Source of the DNA: Pirellula sp.
GTDB lineage: Bacteria > Planctomycetota > Planctomycetia > Pirellulales > PNKZ01
DNA: 64,000 nt
Direction of reading: 5' to 3'
Assembly (NCBI GenBank): GCA_013822735.1
Contig: PNKZ01000001.1
Location: 1,049,434-1,113,433, forward strand
Under the pieces are notes generated by a model that was not told where the DNA came from, made no database searches, and saw only the letters and a list, made by a program, of their open reading frames with translations. Shown here piece after piece: positions 52,606 through 61,616 of the stretch. Position numbers and translations under genes: made by a program. The stretch's first letter is position 1. Every line of letters begins with the position of its first letter.

Positions 52606-54597
52606 TTGGCGACTGCACCATTGAGTTCGACCGAACACGTTCATCTCGCCGATTCCCTTTCGCCGGCCGAACGCCTCGCCGCCGAAACCGCCGGCCTGAA
52701 CGGTTCGTCGGCCGAAGGGGGGGACGGAAAGCGGAAATCGAAACGCCGCAACACGAGCCACCTGAAAGACGTGCCCGGCACCAAGGCCGACCGCGAGGCC
52801 TTGCGCGAGCGCTGCCGCGCGGTCGCCGCGAAGTTGGATAAGTCGCGCCCGATCGCGAAAGACGAACTCGAAGCAATCAGCCGCCGCACGCTCGACGAAG
52901 CCGGCCTGCCGGAAGCCCTTCTCGGCTGGACGATGGTCGTGTTGGCGTCGGAGTTTTGGGAAAGCCAAGTTGCCGGCGTGCCGTTCAACCGTCGCCTGTT
53001 CCTCCTGCCGCATTGCTTGAAGCACGCCGAAGGGTGCCCGGCCGATTACGACGACTTCGGTCTCGATTGCCGCAAGTGCGGCGCGTGCAGCATCGCCGAC
53101 TTCCGCACTGCCGCCGAAGACCTCGGCTACAAGGTGCTCGTCGCCGAAGGATCGCCCATTGTTTTGAAGATCATCGTCAGCGGGCATGTCGACGCGATCT
53201 GCGGCGTCGCTTGCTTAAACGTGCTGGAGAAGGCGATCGACAAGATCCTCTTGGCCGGCATTCCGTGCGCCGCCGTGCCGTTGCTCTCGAGCGATTGCCG
53301 CAACACGAGCGTCGATGAAGATTGGGTCATGCGGATGGTGAACCTCCGCGCCGCCGCGCCGGAAACGACGACCAAGTCGTACGTGCACCTCATGCGCGCT
53401 GCAACCGGCATGTTTGAAACCGCCGAGCTCGAACGCTTGGTGCCGCGCCTCCGCGGCGGACCGCGCTTGGCCGAAGTCAACGGCCAAGGCATTGGCGCGA
53501 TCGATCCCATCGCGGGCACCGAAGCCATTGCTTACGACTTCCTCGCCAAGGGAGGGAAGCATTCGCGCCCCTTCATTACGCTGGCCGTGTACGACGCTCT
53601 CACCGGCGGCTTCGGCGCCAAGGCCGACGGCGCCGACCACCTTGCGAAGATTCCCGACTACGTGAAGCGGGCCGCGCTTTCGATCGAAACCTTTCACAAG
53701 GCTTCGCTCGTGCACGACGACATTGAAGACGACGATCGCTACCGCTACGGCGACGAAACGGTGCACCGTAAATACGGCGTGCCGACGGCGATCAACGTCG
53801 GCGACTACATGATCGGCCTCGGCTACCGGCTCATCAGCCGCGATTCGCGTGCGATGGGCCCCGACGTCGCCGCCGACATTCTCGATCGGCTCGCCGACGC
53901 GCACATGAAACTCTCCGAAGGCCAAGGGGCCGAACTTTTGTGGCGTGATTCGCTGCAGAAGCAACTCGCGCCGCTCGACGCCCTGAAGATCTACGCCTTG
54001 AAGACCTCGCCGGCCTTTGAAGCGGCCCTCTATTCCGGACTCCGCCTCGGCGGCTGGAAAGACGATGCTCCGCTACCCGCCGCCGAAGCCAAGTCGGCGG
54101 GCAGCGCGAAGTCGGCCGAAGCCGCCAAGCCGGGCGCTTGGGTCGGTCAGTTCGCGCGGCATCTCGGTGTGGCGTTCCAAATCTTAAACGACTTGAACGA
54201 CTGGCGCGCCGACAACCATAACAAGCTCAGCACCGGCGGCGACGTTCTCGGCGGCCGGCCGACCGTACTTTGGGCCCTCGCGTTCGAAGGGCTTGGCGCG
54301 GAATCGAAGGCCGAACTCCTCGCACTCGCCGCGCAGAAGCAAGCCACGTCGCAATTGGTGAGCTCCGTGCGTCGGCTCTATGAAGAAGCCGGCGTCTTCG
54401 AGAAGGCCGAGAAGCTGGTCGACAAATATCAAGAGCGGGCCGAAGCGCTCGCCGACGAAGTGCAGCCGGAAGAACTGCGTCGCTTGCTGTACTACCTCAT
54501 TGATACCGTGCTCGAACGCCCGGCCGCTGAAGCTGCCGGCCCGAAGTCGGTACCGATCCAGATCCTCGGTCTCCCGCCGGCCCCCACTCCTGCCTAG
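52606..54597 (+). CDS. DUF116-polyprenyl synthase fusion
   Basis: A 663-residue protein with a TTG start at 52606 after CGGAGG. The N-terminal part is DUF116, a Cys-rich domain: LLPHCLKHAEGCPADYDDFGLDCRKCGACSIAD. The C-terminal part is a trans-prenyl synthase: SLVHDDIEDDDRYRYG for the first aspartate-rich motif, and FQILNDLNDWRAD for the second. It should build a geranylgeranyl or longer diphosphate, and the DUF116 domain may bind iron or a cluster. I know of no described role for such a fusion. It lies about 100 bases after the cyclase gene on the same strand. Confidence 0.85.
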   Translation: MATAPLSSTEHVHLADSLSPAERLAAETAGLNGSSAEGGDGKRKSKRRNTSHLKDVPGTKADREALRERCRAVAAKLDKSRPIAKDELEAISRRTLDEAGLPEALLGWTMVVLASEFWESQVAGVPFNRRLFLLPHCLKHAEGCPADYDDFGLDCRKCGACSIADFRTAAEDLGYKVLVAEGSPIVLKIIVSGHVDAICGVACLNVLEKAIDKILLAGIPCAAVPLLSSDCRNTSVDEDWVMRMVNLRAAAPETTTKSYVHLMRAATGMFETAELERLVPRLRGGPRLAEVNGQGIGAIDPIAGTEAIAYDFLAKGGKHSRPFITLAVYDALTGGFGAKADGADHLAKIPDYVKRAALSIETFHKASLVHDDIEDDDRYRYGDETVHRKYGVPTAINVGDYMIGLGYRLISRDSRAMGPDVAADILDRLADAHMKLSEGQGAELLWRDSLQKQLAPLDALKIYALKTSPAFEAALYSGLRLGGWKDDAPLPAAEAKSAGSAKSAEAAKPGAWVGQFARHLGVAFQILNDLNDWRADNHNKLSTGGDVLGGRPTVLWALAFEGLGAESKAELLALAAQKQATSQLVSSVRRLYEEAGVFEKAEKLVDKYQERAEALADEVQPEELRRLLYYLIDTVLERPAAEAAGPKSVPIQILGLPPAPTPA

Positions 54598-54619
54598 TTT
54601 TGCTCGCCTGAATTTCCTG

Positions 54620-54722
54620 AAATCTATCTCACCACGGAGGCACGGAGAGCACTGAGCACGGGAAGAGAGTTGCCGTCGCAACTTTACTCCGTGACCTCCG
54701 TGCCTCCGTGGTGAAATCTTCC
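54620..54722. repeat. Inverted repeat between genes
   Basis: CACCACGGAGGCACGGAG and CTCCGTGCCTCCGTGGTG, 18-base arms about 60 bases apart. It is a palindromic intergenic repeat. Confidence 0.8.
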
Positions 54723-54723
54723 C

Positions 54724-55302
54724 ATGCCTGAGAATCCCGCCGTCGAGTCTCCCGACCTCGCGACGCTCGCGGCCTTGTTTTACCAAGCGCCCGCAGGCGG
54801 AGGCTTGCCCGCGGAGTTGGGCCGGTTTGAGCGCGTTGCGGAAGAGTCGCTTCCGGCGGGCGAACGCGAGTTGCTTGCCCACCACTCGCACATGACCGTG
54901 GCGATGGAGCGCTTTCATGCGAGTCCGGTCGACGTCGAAGTGCTCGACCGTCGCACCGACGGCAAACACTACTCGCGTAAGATTCGCTTGCGCACGCAGC
55001 GCGGCGGGCGCGTCGTGCAGTTCGGCATCGTCCGTTTGAATCTCGACTACCTCGCGCCCGACGTGCGCGAAGAAGTCGTTTCGGAGCGCACGCCGCTGGG
55101 ACGCGTCCTCATCAACCACGGCGTGCTCATGCAAGTGCGGCTGACGGCGCTCTGGCGCATCATGCCGGGCCCGGATCTTTGCCGCGGCTTCGAGCTTGCG
55201 GAGCCGACCGTACTTTACGGCCGCACCGCGATGATCGATTTCGAAACGGCGCCGGCGATCGAACTGCTGGAAATCTCGGCACCGCTGGCGTCGCAGCAAT
55301 AA
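54724..55302 (+). CDS. Chorismate-lyase-like protein (DUF98)
   Basis: A 192-residue cytoplasmic protein. The pattern HHSHMTVAMERFHASPVDVEVL, YSRKIRLRTQ, VQFGIVRLNLDYL, and TPLGRVLINHGV matches the chorismate pyruvate-lyase/DUF98 fold, which makes 4-hydroxybenzoate in UbiC. Planctomycetes usually use menaquinone, so the product may serve another purpose. It follows the polyprenyl synthase by about 125 bases. The functional call is from pattern only. Confidence 0.55.
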   Translation: MPENPAVESPDLATLAALFYQAPAGGGLPAELGRFERVAEESLPAGERELLAHHSHMTVAMERFHASPVDVEVLDRRTDGKHYSRKIRLRTQRGGRVVQFGIVRLNLDYLAPDVREEVVSERTPLGRVLINHGVLMQVRLTALWRIMPGPDLCRGFELAEPTVLYGRTAMIDFETAPAIELLEISAPLASQQ

Positions 55303-55426
55303 CGCTGGAACGACCTGCTTAGCCCCGTCGGCCGCGACGGGAATCCGCGCCGCGTGGCCGCGGCGGCCGAGCGAACGTATAATAGCTCCTCGCACATTGG
55401 TTCACATTCACTGTTCTGCACTCTTC

Positions 55427-56779
55427 ATGAAGATCGTCTACATCGCTTCCGGTGCGGCCGGCATGTACTGCGGTATGTGCTTGCACGATAATACGCTCGC
55501 CGCCGCCATGCTCGCGGCCGGGGAAGACGTATTGCTCGTGCCGACCTACACGCCGCTGCGTACCGACGAGGCGAACGTCAGCAAACTCCCGCCCATGATG
55601 TACGGCGGCATCAACGTCTACTTGCAGCAGATCTCGCCGATCTTCAACTACACGCCCCGCTTCATCTCGAAGTTGCTCGACTCCGAGCTGTTGCTCAACT
55701 TGGTCAGCAAGTTCGCTTCGTCCGTGCAGGCCGAAAAGCTCGGCGCGCTCACGGTCTCGATGATCGCCGGCCGGGCCGGTCGCCAAGGGAAGGAATTGAA
55801 CAAGCTCGTCGACTGGCTCAGGCATGAGAAGCCCGACGTGGTGCATCTCTCGAACACGATGCTCGTCGGCATGGCCGGACCCATTCGCGACGCCTGCCGC
55901 GTGCCGATCGTCTGCTCCCTCTCGGGCGAAGATATCTTCCTCGAAAAGCTGGTGCCGCCGCATTACGAACAGGCCCGGAAGCTGTTGAAGGAAAAGTCGC
56001 ACGACGTCGAGGCGTACATTGCGCTGAATCGCTACTACGCCGACTTCATGATCGAGTACATGGCCATCGATCCGGCGCGCGTGCACGTGATTCCGCACGG
56101 CTTGAAGCTCGCCGGGCACGCGAAGCGCCCGCCGCGCGATCCGGCCCGGCCGGTCACCATCGGCTACTTCGCCCGCATCTGCTACGAAAAGGGGCTGCAT
56201 CTCTTGGCCGAGGCGTTTCGCATTTTGCACGAGCGCCGCGACCTGCCGCCGCTGAAGCTCGTCGCCGCCGGCTATATGGGCTCGGCCGACAAGCCCTACT
56301 TGAAGCGCATTCAGCAGGATCTGAAAGCCGCCGGGTTGGCCGACAAATTTGAGTATCTCGGCGAGCCTGATCGCAACGAAAAGATTCGCATCCTGCAATC
56401 GTTCGACGTGATGAGCGTGCCGGCCGTATATCGCGAAAGCAAAGGGCTCTCGATTCTCGAAGCCTTGGCCAACGGCGTGCCGGTCGTGCAGCCCGCGCAC
56501 GGTTCGTATCCGGAAACGATCGCAGACACCGGCGGCGGCGTGTTGTTCGAACCGGAAAACGCCCGCGACTTGGCCGACAAGCTCGCGGCCGTGATTCGCG
56601 ATCCGGAACAACTGCGCACGCTCGGCGACCGCGGACACGCGGCCGTGCACTCGCGCTACGACGACGTGCGCATGGCCCGACAAACCATCGCCCTCTACCG
56701 TCGCCTGATCGAAGAGCGCGCCGCGCGCAAAACAGGATCCGCCGGCACCGTTCTGCTCACGGATAAAACGCTCGGATGA
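55427..56779 (+). CDS. GT4-family glycosyltransferase
   Basis: A 450-residue glycosyltransferase with GT-B fold. It opens MKIVYIASGAAGMYCGMCLHDNTLA and ends with the donor-binding EX7E-type segment ESKGLSILEALANGVPVVQ. It would transfer a sugar from a nucleotide donor to a lipid or other acceptor. It overlaps the thioesterase by four bases. In the context of the isoprenoid cluster, a lipid acceptor is an attractive but unproved idea. Confidence 0.85.
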   Translation: MKIVYIASGAAGMYCGMCLHDNTLAAAMLAAGEDVLLVPTYTPLRTDEANVSKLPPMMYGGINVYLQQISPIFNYTPRFISKLLDSELLLNLVSKFASSVQAEKLGALTVSMIAGRAGRQGKELNKLVDWLRHEKPDVVHLSNTMLVGMAGPIRDACRVPIVCSLSGEDIFLEKLVPPHYEQARKLLKEKSHDVEAYIALNRYYADFMIEYMAIDPARVHVIPHGLKLAGHAKRPPRDPARPVTIGYFARICYEKGLHLLAEAFRILHERRDLPPLKLVAAGYMGSADKPYLKRIQQDLKAAGLADKFEYLGEPDRNEKIRILQSFDVMSVPAVYRESKGLSILEALANGVPVVQPAHGSYPETIADTGGGVLFEPENARDLADKLAAVIRDPEQLRTLGDRGHAAVHSRYDDVRMARQTIALYRRLIEERAARKTGSAGTVLLTDKTLG

Positions 56780-57216
56780 ATCAACCTACCAATCCGGCTC
56801 ACGCTCCCGGCTCGCCCGATCGCTATCAGCGCCGCATCCAGTTTCGCGACACCGACGCGGCGGGCATCGCGCACTTCTCCACGTTCTTCCTCTTTATGGA
56901 AGAGGCGGAGCACGAGTTTCTCCGCGCCCGCGGCCTGAGCGTGCTGATGCACGACGCCGAAGGGGCGATCTCCTGGCCGCGCGTCGCCGTGAAGTGCGAC
57001 TATGCGAGCCCGGTGAAGTTTGAAGACGTGCTCGATATCGACGTGGCGATGACGCGCATCGGCGAGAAGAGCGTCACGTATTCGTTCACTTTCACTTGCG
57101 CCGGCCGCCCCGTGGCCCGCGGCGAAATCACGGCCGTCTGCTGCCGCGTCGGCGGCCCCACGCCGCCGAAGAGCATTGCGATTCCCGAATCCATTCGGGA
57201 AAAACTGAAGACTTAA
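56776..57216 (+). CDS. Acyl-CoA thioesterase (YbgC/4-hydroxybenzoyl-CoA thioesterase type)
   Basis: A 146-residue hotdog-fold enzyme. The active-site pattern RDTDAAGIAHFSTFFLFME has the catalytic Asp in the family position. It would hydrolyse an acyl- or aromatic-CoA. The ATG overlaps the previous stop by four bases, so it is translationally coupled to the glycosyltransferase. Confidence 0.88.
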   Translation: MNQPTNPAHAPGSPDRYQRRIQFRDTDAAGIAHFSTFFLFMEEAEHEFLRARGLSVLMHDAEGAISWPRVAVKCDYASPVKFEDVLDIDVAMTRIGEKSVTYSFTFTCAGRPVARGEITAVCCRVGGPTPPKSIAIPESIREKLKT

Positions 57217-57275
57217 GACGGAAGACTGAAGTTTTCAACGTTCCATTCTCACTTGAGTCTTAGGTCTTAAGTCTT
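57209..57275. repeat. Short inverted repeat
   Basis: GACTTAAGACGGAAGACTGAAG and CTTGAGTCTTAGGTCTTAAGTCTTG give an imperfect palindrome between thioesterase and prenyltransferase-like genes. Confidence 0.6.
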
Positions 57276-58197
57276 GCTCCCTTATCTTGAAGACATCACC
57301 GTCCGTCTCGCGCAAGGCATCGATCGCCTGCCCGAGGCGACGCGCGCTCGGCATGCGGAGTTTCTGAAGAGCAGGCAGCGTGACGACGGCGGCTTCGGCG
57401 GTCGCGAAGGCCCGAGCGATTTGTACTACACCGGCTTTGCCCTGCGCGGCCTCGGCATGACCGGCGAATTGCAAGGCCCGCTCGCCGAGCGCGCCGCGGC
57501 ATTTCTGCGAACCCGGCTCGCCGGCACGGCCCCCATCGTCGATTTTCTGTCGCTCGTCTACGGCGGCATGTTGTTGGAAACGTCGGCCGGTATCGACATC
57601 TTCGCCGCGTCGCATCCCCAGTGGCGCACACAGGTCTCGGCGGCGCTGGAGCGTTTCCGTCGCCCCGACGGCGGCTATGCGAAGACCGACGAAGGGCAAT
57701 CGTCGAGCACCTATCACACGTTCTTGGTCGTGATCTGCAACCAACTCATCGGCCGACCGATCGAGCAACCGGAGCGCATCATCGAATTTGTGAAGTCGCG
57801 ACGGCGTGAAGACGGCGGCTTCGTCGAGATCGGCCCGATGACGCGCAGCGGCACAAACCCTTCCGCCGCGGCCGCCGCCCTGCTCCGCATTTTAGACGGT
57901 TACGATCCGACGACGCGCGAGGACCTGATCGACTTCCTCGTCGATGCCCAAACCGACGAGGGGGGCTTCCGCGCCAACACGCGCATCCCCGTGGCCGACG
58001 TCCTCAGCACGTTCACCGGCGTGTTGACGCTCGCCGATCTCGGCGCGCTCGGCGAAATCGACGCGGCCGCGGCCCGTCGCTACGTGCAATCGATGGAACT
58101 CCCCGACGGCGGCTTCCTCGGCGGCGTCTGGGACTCGGCCACCGACGTGGAATACACGTTCTACGGCCTCGGTGCGCTGGCGCTCTTGGCGGAGTAG
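57274..58197 (+). CDS. Prenyltransferase/terpene-cyclase-repeat protein
   Basis: A 307-residue protein with a TTG start at 57274. Repeats of the QW/PFTB type are visible: RQRDDGGFGGREG, RRPDGGYAKTDEGQSSSTYHT, RRREDGGFVEI and QTDEGGFRANT. It resembles prenyltransferase beta-subunit-like proteins or the second half of a terpene cyclase. The substrate is unknown. It ends the isoprenoid-lipid cluster and is preceded by a short inverted repeat. Confidence 0.75.
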   Translation: MLPYLEDITVRLAQGIDRLPEATRARHAEFLKSRQRDDGGFGGREGPSDLYYTGFALRGLGMTGELQGPLAERAAAFLRTRLAGTAPIVDFLSLVYGGMLLETSAGIDIFAASHPQWRTQVSAALERFRRPDGGYAKTDEGQSSSTYHTFLVVICNQLIGRPIEQPERIIEFVKSRRREDGGFVEIGPMTRSGTNPSAAAAALLRILDGYDPTTREDLIDFLVDAQTDEGGFRANTRIPVADVLSTFTGVLTLADLGALGEIDAAAARRYVQSMELPDGGFLGGVWDSATDVEYTFYGLGALALLAE

Positions 58198-58515
58198 TAG
58201 ATCGCTGGTTAACGCCGGCCACGCCGCACGAGCCCCGCTCTCGCAAGCGAGGGGACGTTGAGAATGCTGAATACTGAATGCAGAGTTCCGAACTGCGGAG
58301 AGCACAACGGCTCATAACTCGCCGGTTGTAGGGTGGGTCGAGCGCAGCGAGGCCCACGCGGTCGGAACTTCAGCTCGCCCGCGTCGGGCACGGCGCGCAT
58401 CGGCGTAACATAATGCCGCGGTTGCCGCTTCCGAGTAGATCGTCGTCGCGGCAGGCGTCCCCACTTTGCGGATCGCCCGCGACGACCTCCTCATTTGCTT
58501 CCTCGGAGGTCCGCC
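58198..58515. other. Intergenic region with dispersed repeat
   Basis: 318 bases. Contains the repeat GTAGGGTGGGTCGAGC...CCACGCGGT at 58328-58362, also found at 39386. No gene is seen. A GGAGG ribosome site precedes the GTG at 58516. Confidence 0.5.
58328..58362. repeat. Dispersed repeat, second copy
   Basis: The same 35-base element as at 39386-39420, with one or two differences. It is intergenic. Confidence 0.75.
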
Positions 58516-59226
58516 GTGTTGCTCAGGTTCGTTCGTCACGCGTTGTTCGGGTTCATGTGCAGTGCTCTCATCGCCGGCGCTTCGCTGCTGATCGGCGATT
58601 CGTTCGTCCTCGGCACGCTCTTCGGCGGCGAGTTCCACCACGCCAAGGCCCAGGAACCCGCGTTCGCCAGGCCGCACAATTCGAGCTTCCCGTACCTCGG
58701 CCAATATAAGGTGATGCACCGCAGCACCTACCAGCAGGCGACCTCGAACTTCTTCACGCTCGGCCGACCGACTTCCAGCGAGCAGCCCGTATGGCTCGGC
58801 GGTCGAGGCTTCGCCCCCTACGGCACCGTGATGACGTTCGAGCGCGGCAACATCTACCGCAGCGACTCCGGCCCGCATCGCGACGAGCCGCTGATCGTGT
58901 CGGGCCAGATTCTGCGCGAGTATCGCAAGAACCGCACGTACGACGGCCGGCTAGGCTTCCCGACCAGTCGGGCCTACTCCACTCGCGAGGGCTTCCAACA
59001 AGAATTCCAGGGAGGCCGGATCATCGTCTTCCGCAACGGCCAGGCCTTCGTACGATTCAATCGCAACGATCGGCCCGACAACAACCACGGCCACAATCAC
59101 GACGGCCATGGCCACGACCACGATCACGACCGCGGCCACGACCACAACCACGACGATCACAACCATCGGCCGGGCGTTCCGGATCGCCGCGTCACCACCA
59201 CGCAGAGCGACCTGCGCTCCAACTAG
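58516..59226 (+). CDS. Secreted LGFP-repeat protein with His-rich tail
   Basis: A 236-residue protein with a signal region (ALFGFMCSALIAGASLLIG). One clear LGFP-type repeat is present: GRLGFPTSRAYSTREGFQQEFQGGRIIVF. The C-terminal 45 residues are dense in His, Asp and Asn (NHGHNHDGHGHDHDHDRG...), likely to bind metal such as zinc, copper or nickel. The GTG start has GGAGG eight bases upstream. LGFP repeats bind cell-wall glycans in other bacteria, so an envelope metal-binding role is possible. Confidence 0.75.
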   Translation: MLLRFVRHALFGFMCSALIAGASLLIGDSFVLGTLFGGEFHHAKAQEPAFARPHNSSFPYLGQYKVMHRSTYQQATSNFFTLGRPTSSEQPVWLGGRGFAPYGTVMTFERGNIYRSDSGPHRDEPLIVSGQILREYRKNRTYDGRLGFPTSRAYSTREGFQQEFQGGRIIVFRNGQAFVRFNRNDRPDNNHGHNHDGHGHDHDHDRGHDHNHDDHNHRPGVPDRRVTTTQSDLRSN

Positions 59227-59252
59227 AACAAGTGTTGGTAGTTCGAGGCCGG

Positions 59253-59370
59253 GTGGCTGGGGCAGAACGCAGTGATGCCCCAGTCGACCCGAGCAAAACG
59301 AAGTGATACCCCAATTCCCTGGGGCTTCGCCTTCGGCTCCAGCCCCAGCCACCCTTCACTCCGTCGTGAA
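59253..59370. repeat. Dispersed intergenic repeat, copy B
   Basis: The reverse-complement relative of the element at 8262-8338, with an internal expansion. It lies between the LGFP gene and the small membrane-protein gene. Confidence 0.7.
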
Positions 59371-59376
59371 ACGGAC

Positions 59377-59745
59377 TTAGCGTCGCAACGAGGCAACGCA
59401 CCACGCGGTCATCCCCGCATGCAGCAGCACGGCCGGCCAGAGAGCCAGGCCGTGCAGGCCGAGCCCCAGTCCGGCGATGGCCAAGACGACGACGGCCCCC
59501 AGGTTGTAAACCGTCATCCCGCCGATCAAGGCCCGCGCGGCCCGGCTCGTGTCGTCGCCGCGCGCCAGCCAACAGGCGACGCCGAGCGCCAACAACCCCG
59601 CCCCGCCGACCCGCGCGACGGTCAACGCCCCGGCTGTTTCCAACGCCGCGCCCACCAGGAGCTGCGAAGTCATCCCCGGCAAGAGCAACAGCGCCAACCC
59701 GGCCCCGACCTCAATCGCCGCCGTCGCGGTCTGCAAAGTTTTCAT
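59377..59745 (-). CDS. Small four-pass membrane protein, unknown
   Basis: A 122-residue hydrophobic protein with about four membrane segments (EVGAGLALLLLPGMTSQLLV, VGGAGLLALGVACWLA, VYNLGAVVVLAIAGLGLGL, LLHAGMTAWCVASL). It resembles small DoxX-like or unnamed integral proteins. No motif indicates a function. It is alone on the minus strand. Confidence 0.7.
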   Translation of the reverse strand: MKTLQTATAAIEVGAGLALLLLPGMTSQLLVGAALETAGALTVARVGGAGLLALGVACWLARGDDTSRAARALIGGMTVYNLGAVVVLAIAGLGLGLHGLALWPAVLLHAGMTAWCVASLRR

Positions 59746-59834
59746 GGTTCGGCGATCTCGCGGATGGGTGATCGGGGCTTCGTGGTTTTAATCCAAGTGG
59801 GTAGCCCGGACAACTTGTTGTCCGGGTCGCGCAG

Positions 59835-59912
59835 CGACAAGAGGCTTTGCCTGACGGTTGCATCACGCACGAACGCCAGAAGAAATTCCTCTATCGCCTT
59901 CGGCGCACGAAC
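59835..59912. repeat. Duplicated non-coding segment, copy 1
   Basis: CGACAAGAGGCTTTGC...CGCCTTCGGCGCACG resembles 62209-62285 over about 77 bases at roughly three-quarters identity. On the minus strand both translate to related peptides ending QSLLSxR, so it may be a decayed gene fragment. Confidence 0.6.
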
Positions 59913-59992
59913 CACGAGTGATCCGTGCCACCCCCGCGGATCCTAACGACGAACGACCGCGCTCACCTCGTGGTTATTGCAGTAGTTTGCCG

Positions 59993-60028
59993 GACCGCAC
60001 CGAGCCATTGCTCGGTGCGGTCTTTTTT
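59993..60028 (+). terminator. Strong rho-independent terminator, orphan
   Basis: Arms GACCGCACCGAGC and GCTCGGTGCGGTC (13 pairs, CATT loop) are followed by six Ts. The nearest plus-strand gene ends 770 bases away. Confidence 0.88.
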
Positions 60029-60095
60029 AGACGGTTTCGAAAGCCACCGTCCCTGGTTCTCTCAGCATTGTTGCCCCAGCACGCATCTGCATTTT

Positions 60096-61616
60096 TCAAA
60101 ACTCGTACTGCATGCGAGTTCCGAAGATGTCGGCCCCCGTACGGCCGGAAGCGGCCGGGTCGAGAAACGCATGAACGTAATTGCTCGTAATGCGCATATA
60201 CGGGGTGAGATACCAATTGAGCCCGATCGTGAGATCGGTAAGTCGCCCGCCGCCGATGTTGGCGTCAGTCAGATCCGCCTGCGAGACGCGCGCGGCAACC
60301 TCCCACGCCCCCATCCCTTGTTGCACTCCTTGCCGAGTGCGAACGCGAAAAAATTCGGTAAAGGGCTGCACGCGATCAAACGTCGCCGTCTCTCGGCGAA
60401 AGGGGCGATGCTCTCCGGTGAGAAAGTAGCCCGCTTGCGCGTACCAGCCGGTAAATAAGAGATTCGGCCCGGCCAATTGGTCGACGGGTACCAAAAAGTA
60501 TTCCGCTTGCAGGTAGAGCGAGCCTAAGCTGCAGCCGAATTCCACATTGTGCAAGTTGTAAGACTGGGCTGCGATGTTCCCGGTATCAATGAAAAAGGGC
60601 ACATTCGGCGTCGCAGCGCCGAGTCGCGCTTCCGGCTGCGCGCGAAAGGAGATCACGTTGTCGGTCGTGCGCCGGTAACTGTTGGCCGTGCCGAGGTGCA
60701 GGTAGTAACGGCCGCCGCTCTCTTCGTCGTACCAGGGCAACACCGTGAAGCGACCGTCGAACGCCCAATCGCCCGTGTCGGTAACGCCGTCGCCGTAATT
60801 GTCGATGCGCGGACGAAACACGCCCAAAGTCCAAACGCCGTGATTGTCGTGATGCGTGTTGTGCACCTGCATACCGGGATTGCGCTGCGGATCGTAAGGC
60901 TGATCAGGCAGGTTCCGCTCCATAAACGGTGCAAAGCGATTCGACGTCAGCCGCTCCAAGCCGATCGGCTCGAAGAAGTTGCCGATCTTCACCTGGCCGA
61001 CCACCGGCAAATCGTTGATCGCTCCCCAGATGTCGAGAAAGCTCGGCCGGCCCGGCTGCGCGAAGTCGACCTCGAGGCGATACTCCGTAATGCTGTAATT
61101 GCCGAGCGCGGCGATGCGCGCCCGACGAAATGCGGTACCGTCGGGCATGTCTCCCACGGTATCGCGACTTTCGCTGTTTTGGCCGAAGAAGTAGGTGTCG
61201 AGTTGCAACTCCGCGGAGAACCGAATCGCCGGCTTCGCTTCGTCCGCCACCTTCGCTTCCTTGCTCTTCTGCGCGCGCTCCGCTTCCGCCTCGCGCAGCG
61301 TCTGCACTTCACTGCGCAACGTGTCCAACTGTCGCCGGATCTCCGCCTCCGAAAGGCTCGGCGTCTCCTCGCCGGCGAAAGTCGTTGCGCCGAGCGACGA
61401 GTGCTCGCTTGCCGGCGCTTCGACGACCGGCCCCGTGAAGCCCGCGCCGCTTGTGAACTCCGCCAACTCTTGAGCCGTCAGCGGCGCGCCGGCCGCGCTG
61501 CCGAGCGGTGTCCGGCCGTGCGAATCGCGGGCAAACATCAGCGACAGGATGACCGCGGCCACCAGCCGGCGACGGGGGTCTGCGGCCAATCCTCTTGGTG
61601 AGACTATCGAGCCCAT
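60096..61616 (-). CDS. OprO/OprP-type outer-membrane porin
   Basis: A 506-residue outer-membrane protein. An N-terminal signal is followed by a coiled coil (SEAEIRRQLDTLRSEVQTLREAEAERAQKS) and a long beta-barrel with alternating hydrophobic strands (GRYYLHLGTANSYRR, LYLQAEYFLVPVDQL, GLNWYLTPYMRITSNYVHAFL). The C-terminal residue is F, typical of outer-membrane barrels. It resembles phosphate- and polyphosphate-selective porins. A candidate promoter lies upstream at 61716-61743. Confidence 0.85.
   Translation of the reverse strand: MGSIVSPRGLAADPRRRLVAAVILSLMFARDSHGRTPLGSAAGAPLTAQELAEFTSGAGFTGPVVEAPASEHSSLGATTFAGEETPSLSEAEIRRQLDTLRSEVQTLREAEAERAQKSKEAKVADEAKPAIRFSAELQLDTYFFGQNSESRDTVGDMPDGTAFRRARIAALGNYSITEYRLEVDFAQPGRPSFLDIWGAINDLPVVGQVKIGNFFEPIGLERLTSNRFAPFMERNLPDQPYDPQRNPGMQVHNTHHDNHGVWTLGVFRPRIDNYGDGVTDTGDWAFDGRFTVLPWYDEESGGRYYLHLGTANSYRRTTDNVISFRAQPEARLGAATPNVPFFIDTGNIAAQSYNLHNVEFGCSLGSLYLQAEYFLVPVDQLAGPNLLFTGWYAQAGYFLTGEHRPFRRETATFDRVQPFTEFFRVRTRQGVQQGMGAWEVAARVSQADLTDANIGGGRLTDLTIGLNWYLTPYMRITSNYVHAFLDPAASGRTGADIFGTRMQYEF

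Larger units (their letters stand above)
59746..60095. other. Intergenic region with orphan terminator and a repeated fragment
   Basis: 350 bases. Contains a 78-base segment (59835-59912) related to 62209-62285, and a strong plus-strand terminator at 59993-60028 with no matching gene. Nothing else is recognised. Confidence 0.5.

Noticed and set aside
54724..55302. Ubiquinone biosynthesis cluster
   Set aside because: A chorismate-lyase-like protein alone is not enough; no UbiA or quinone methyltransferase is present.
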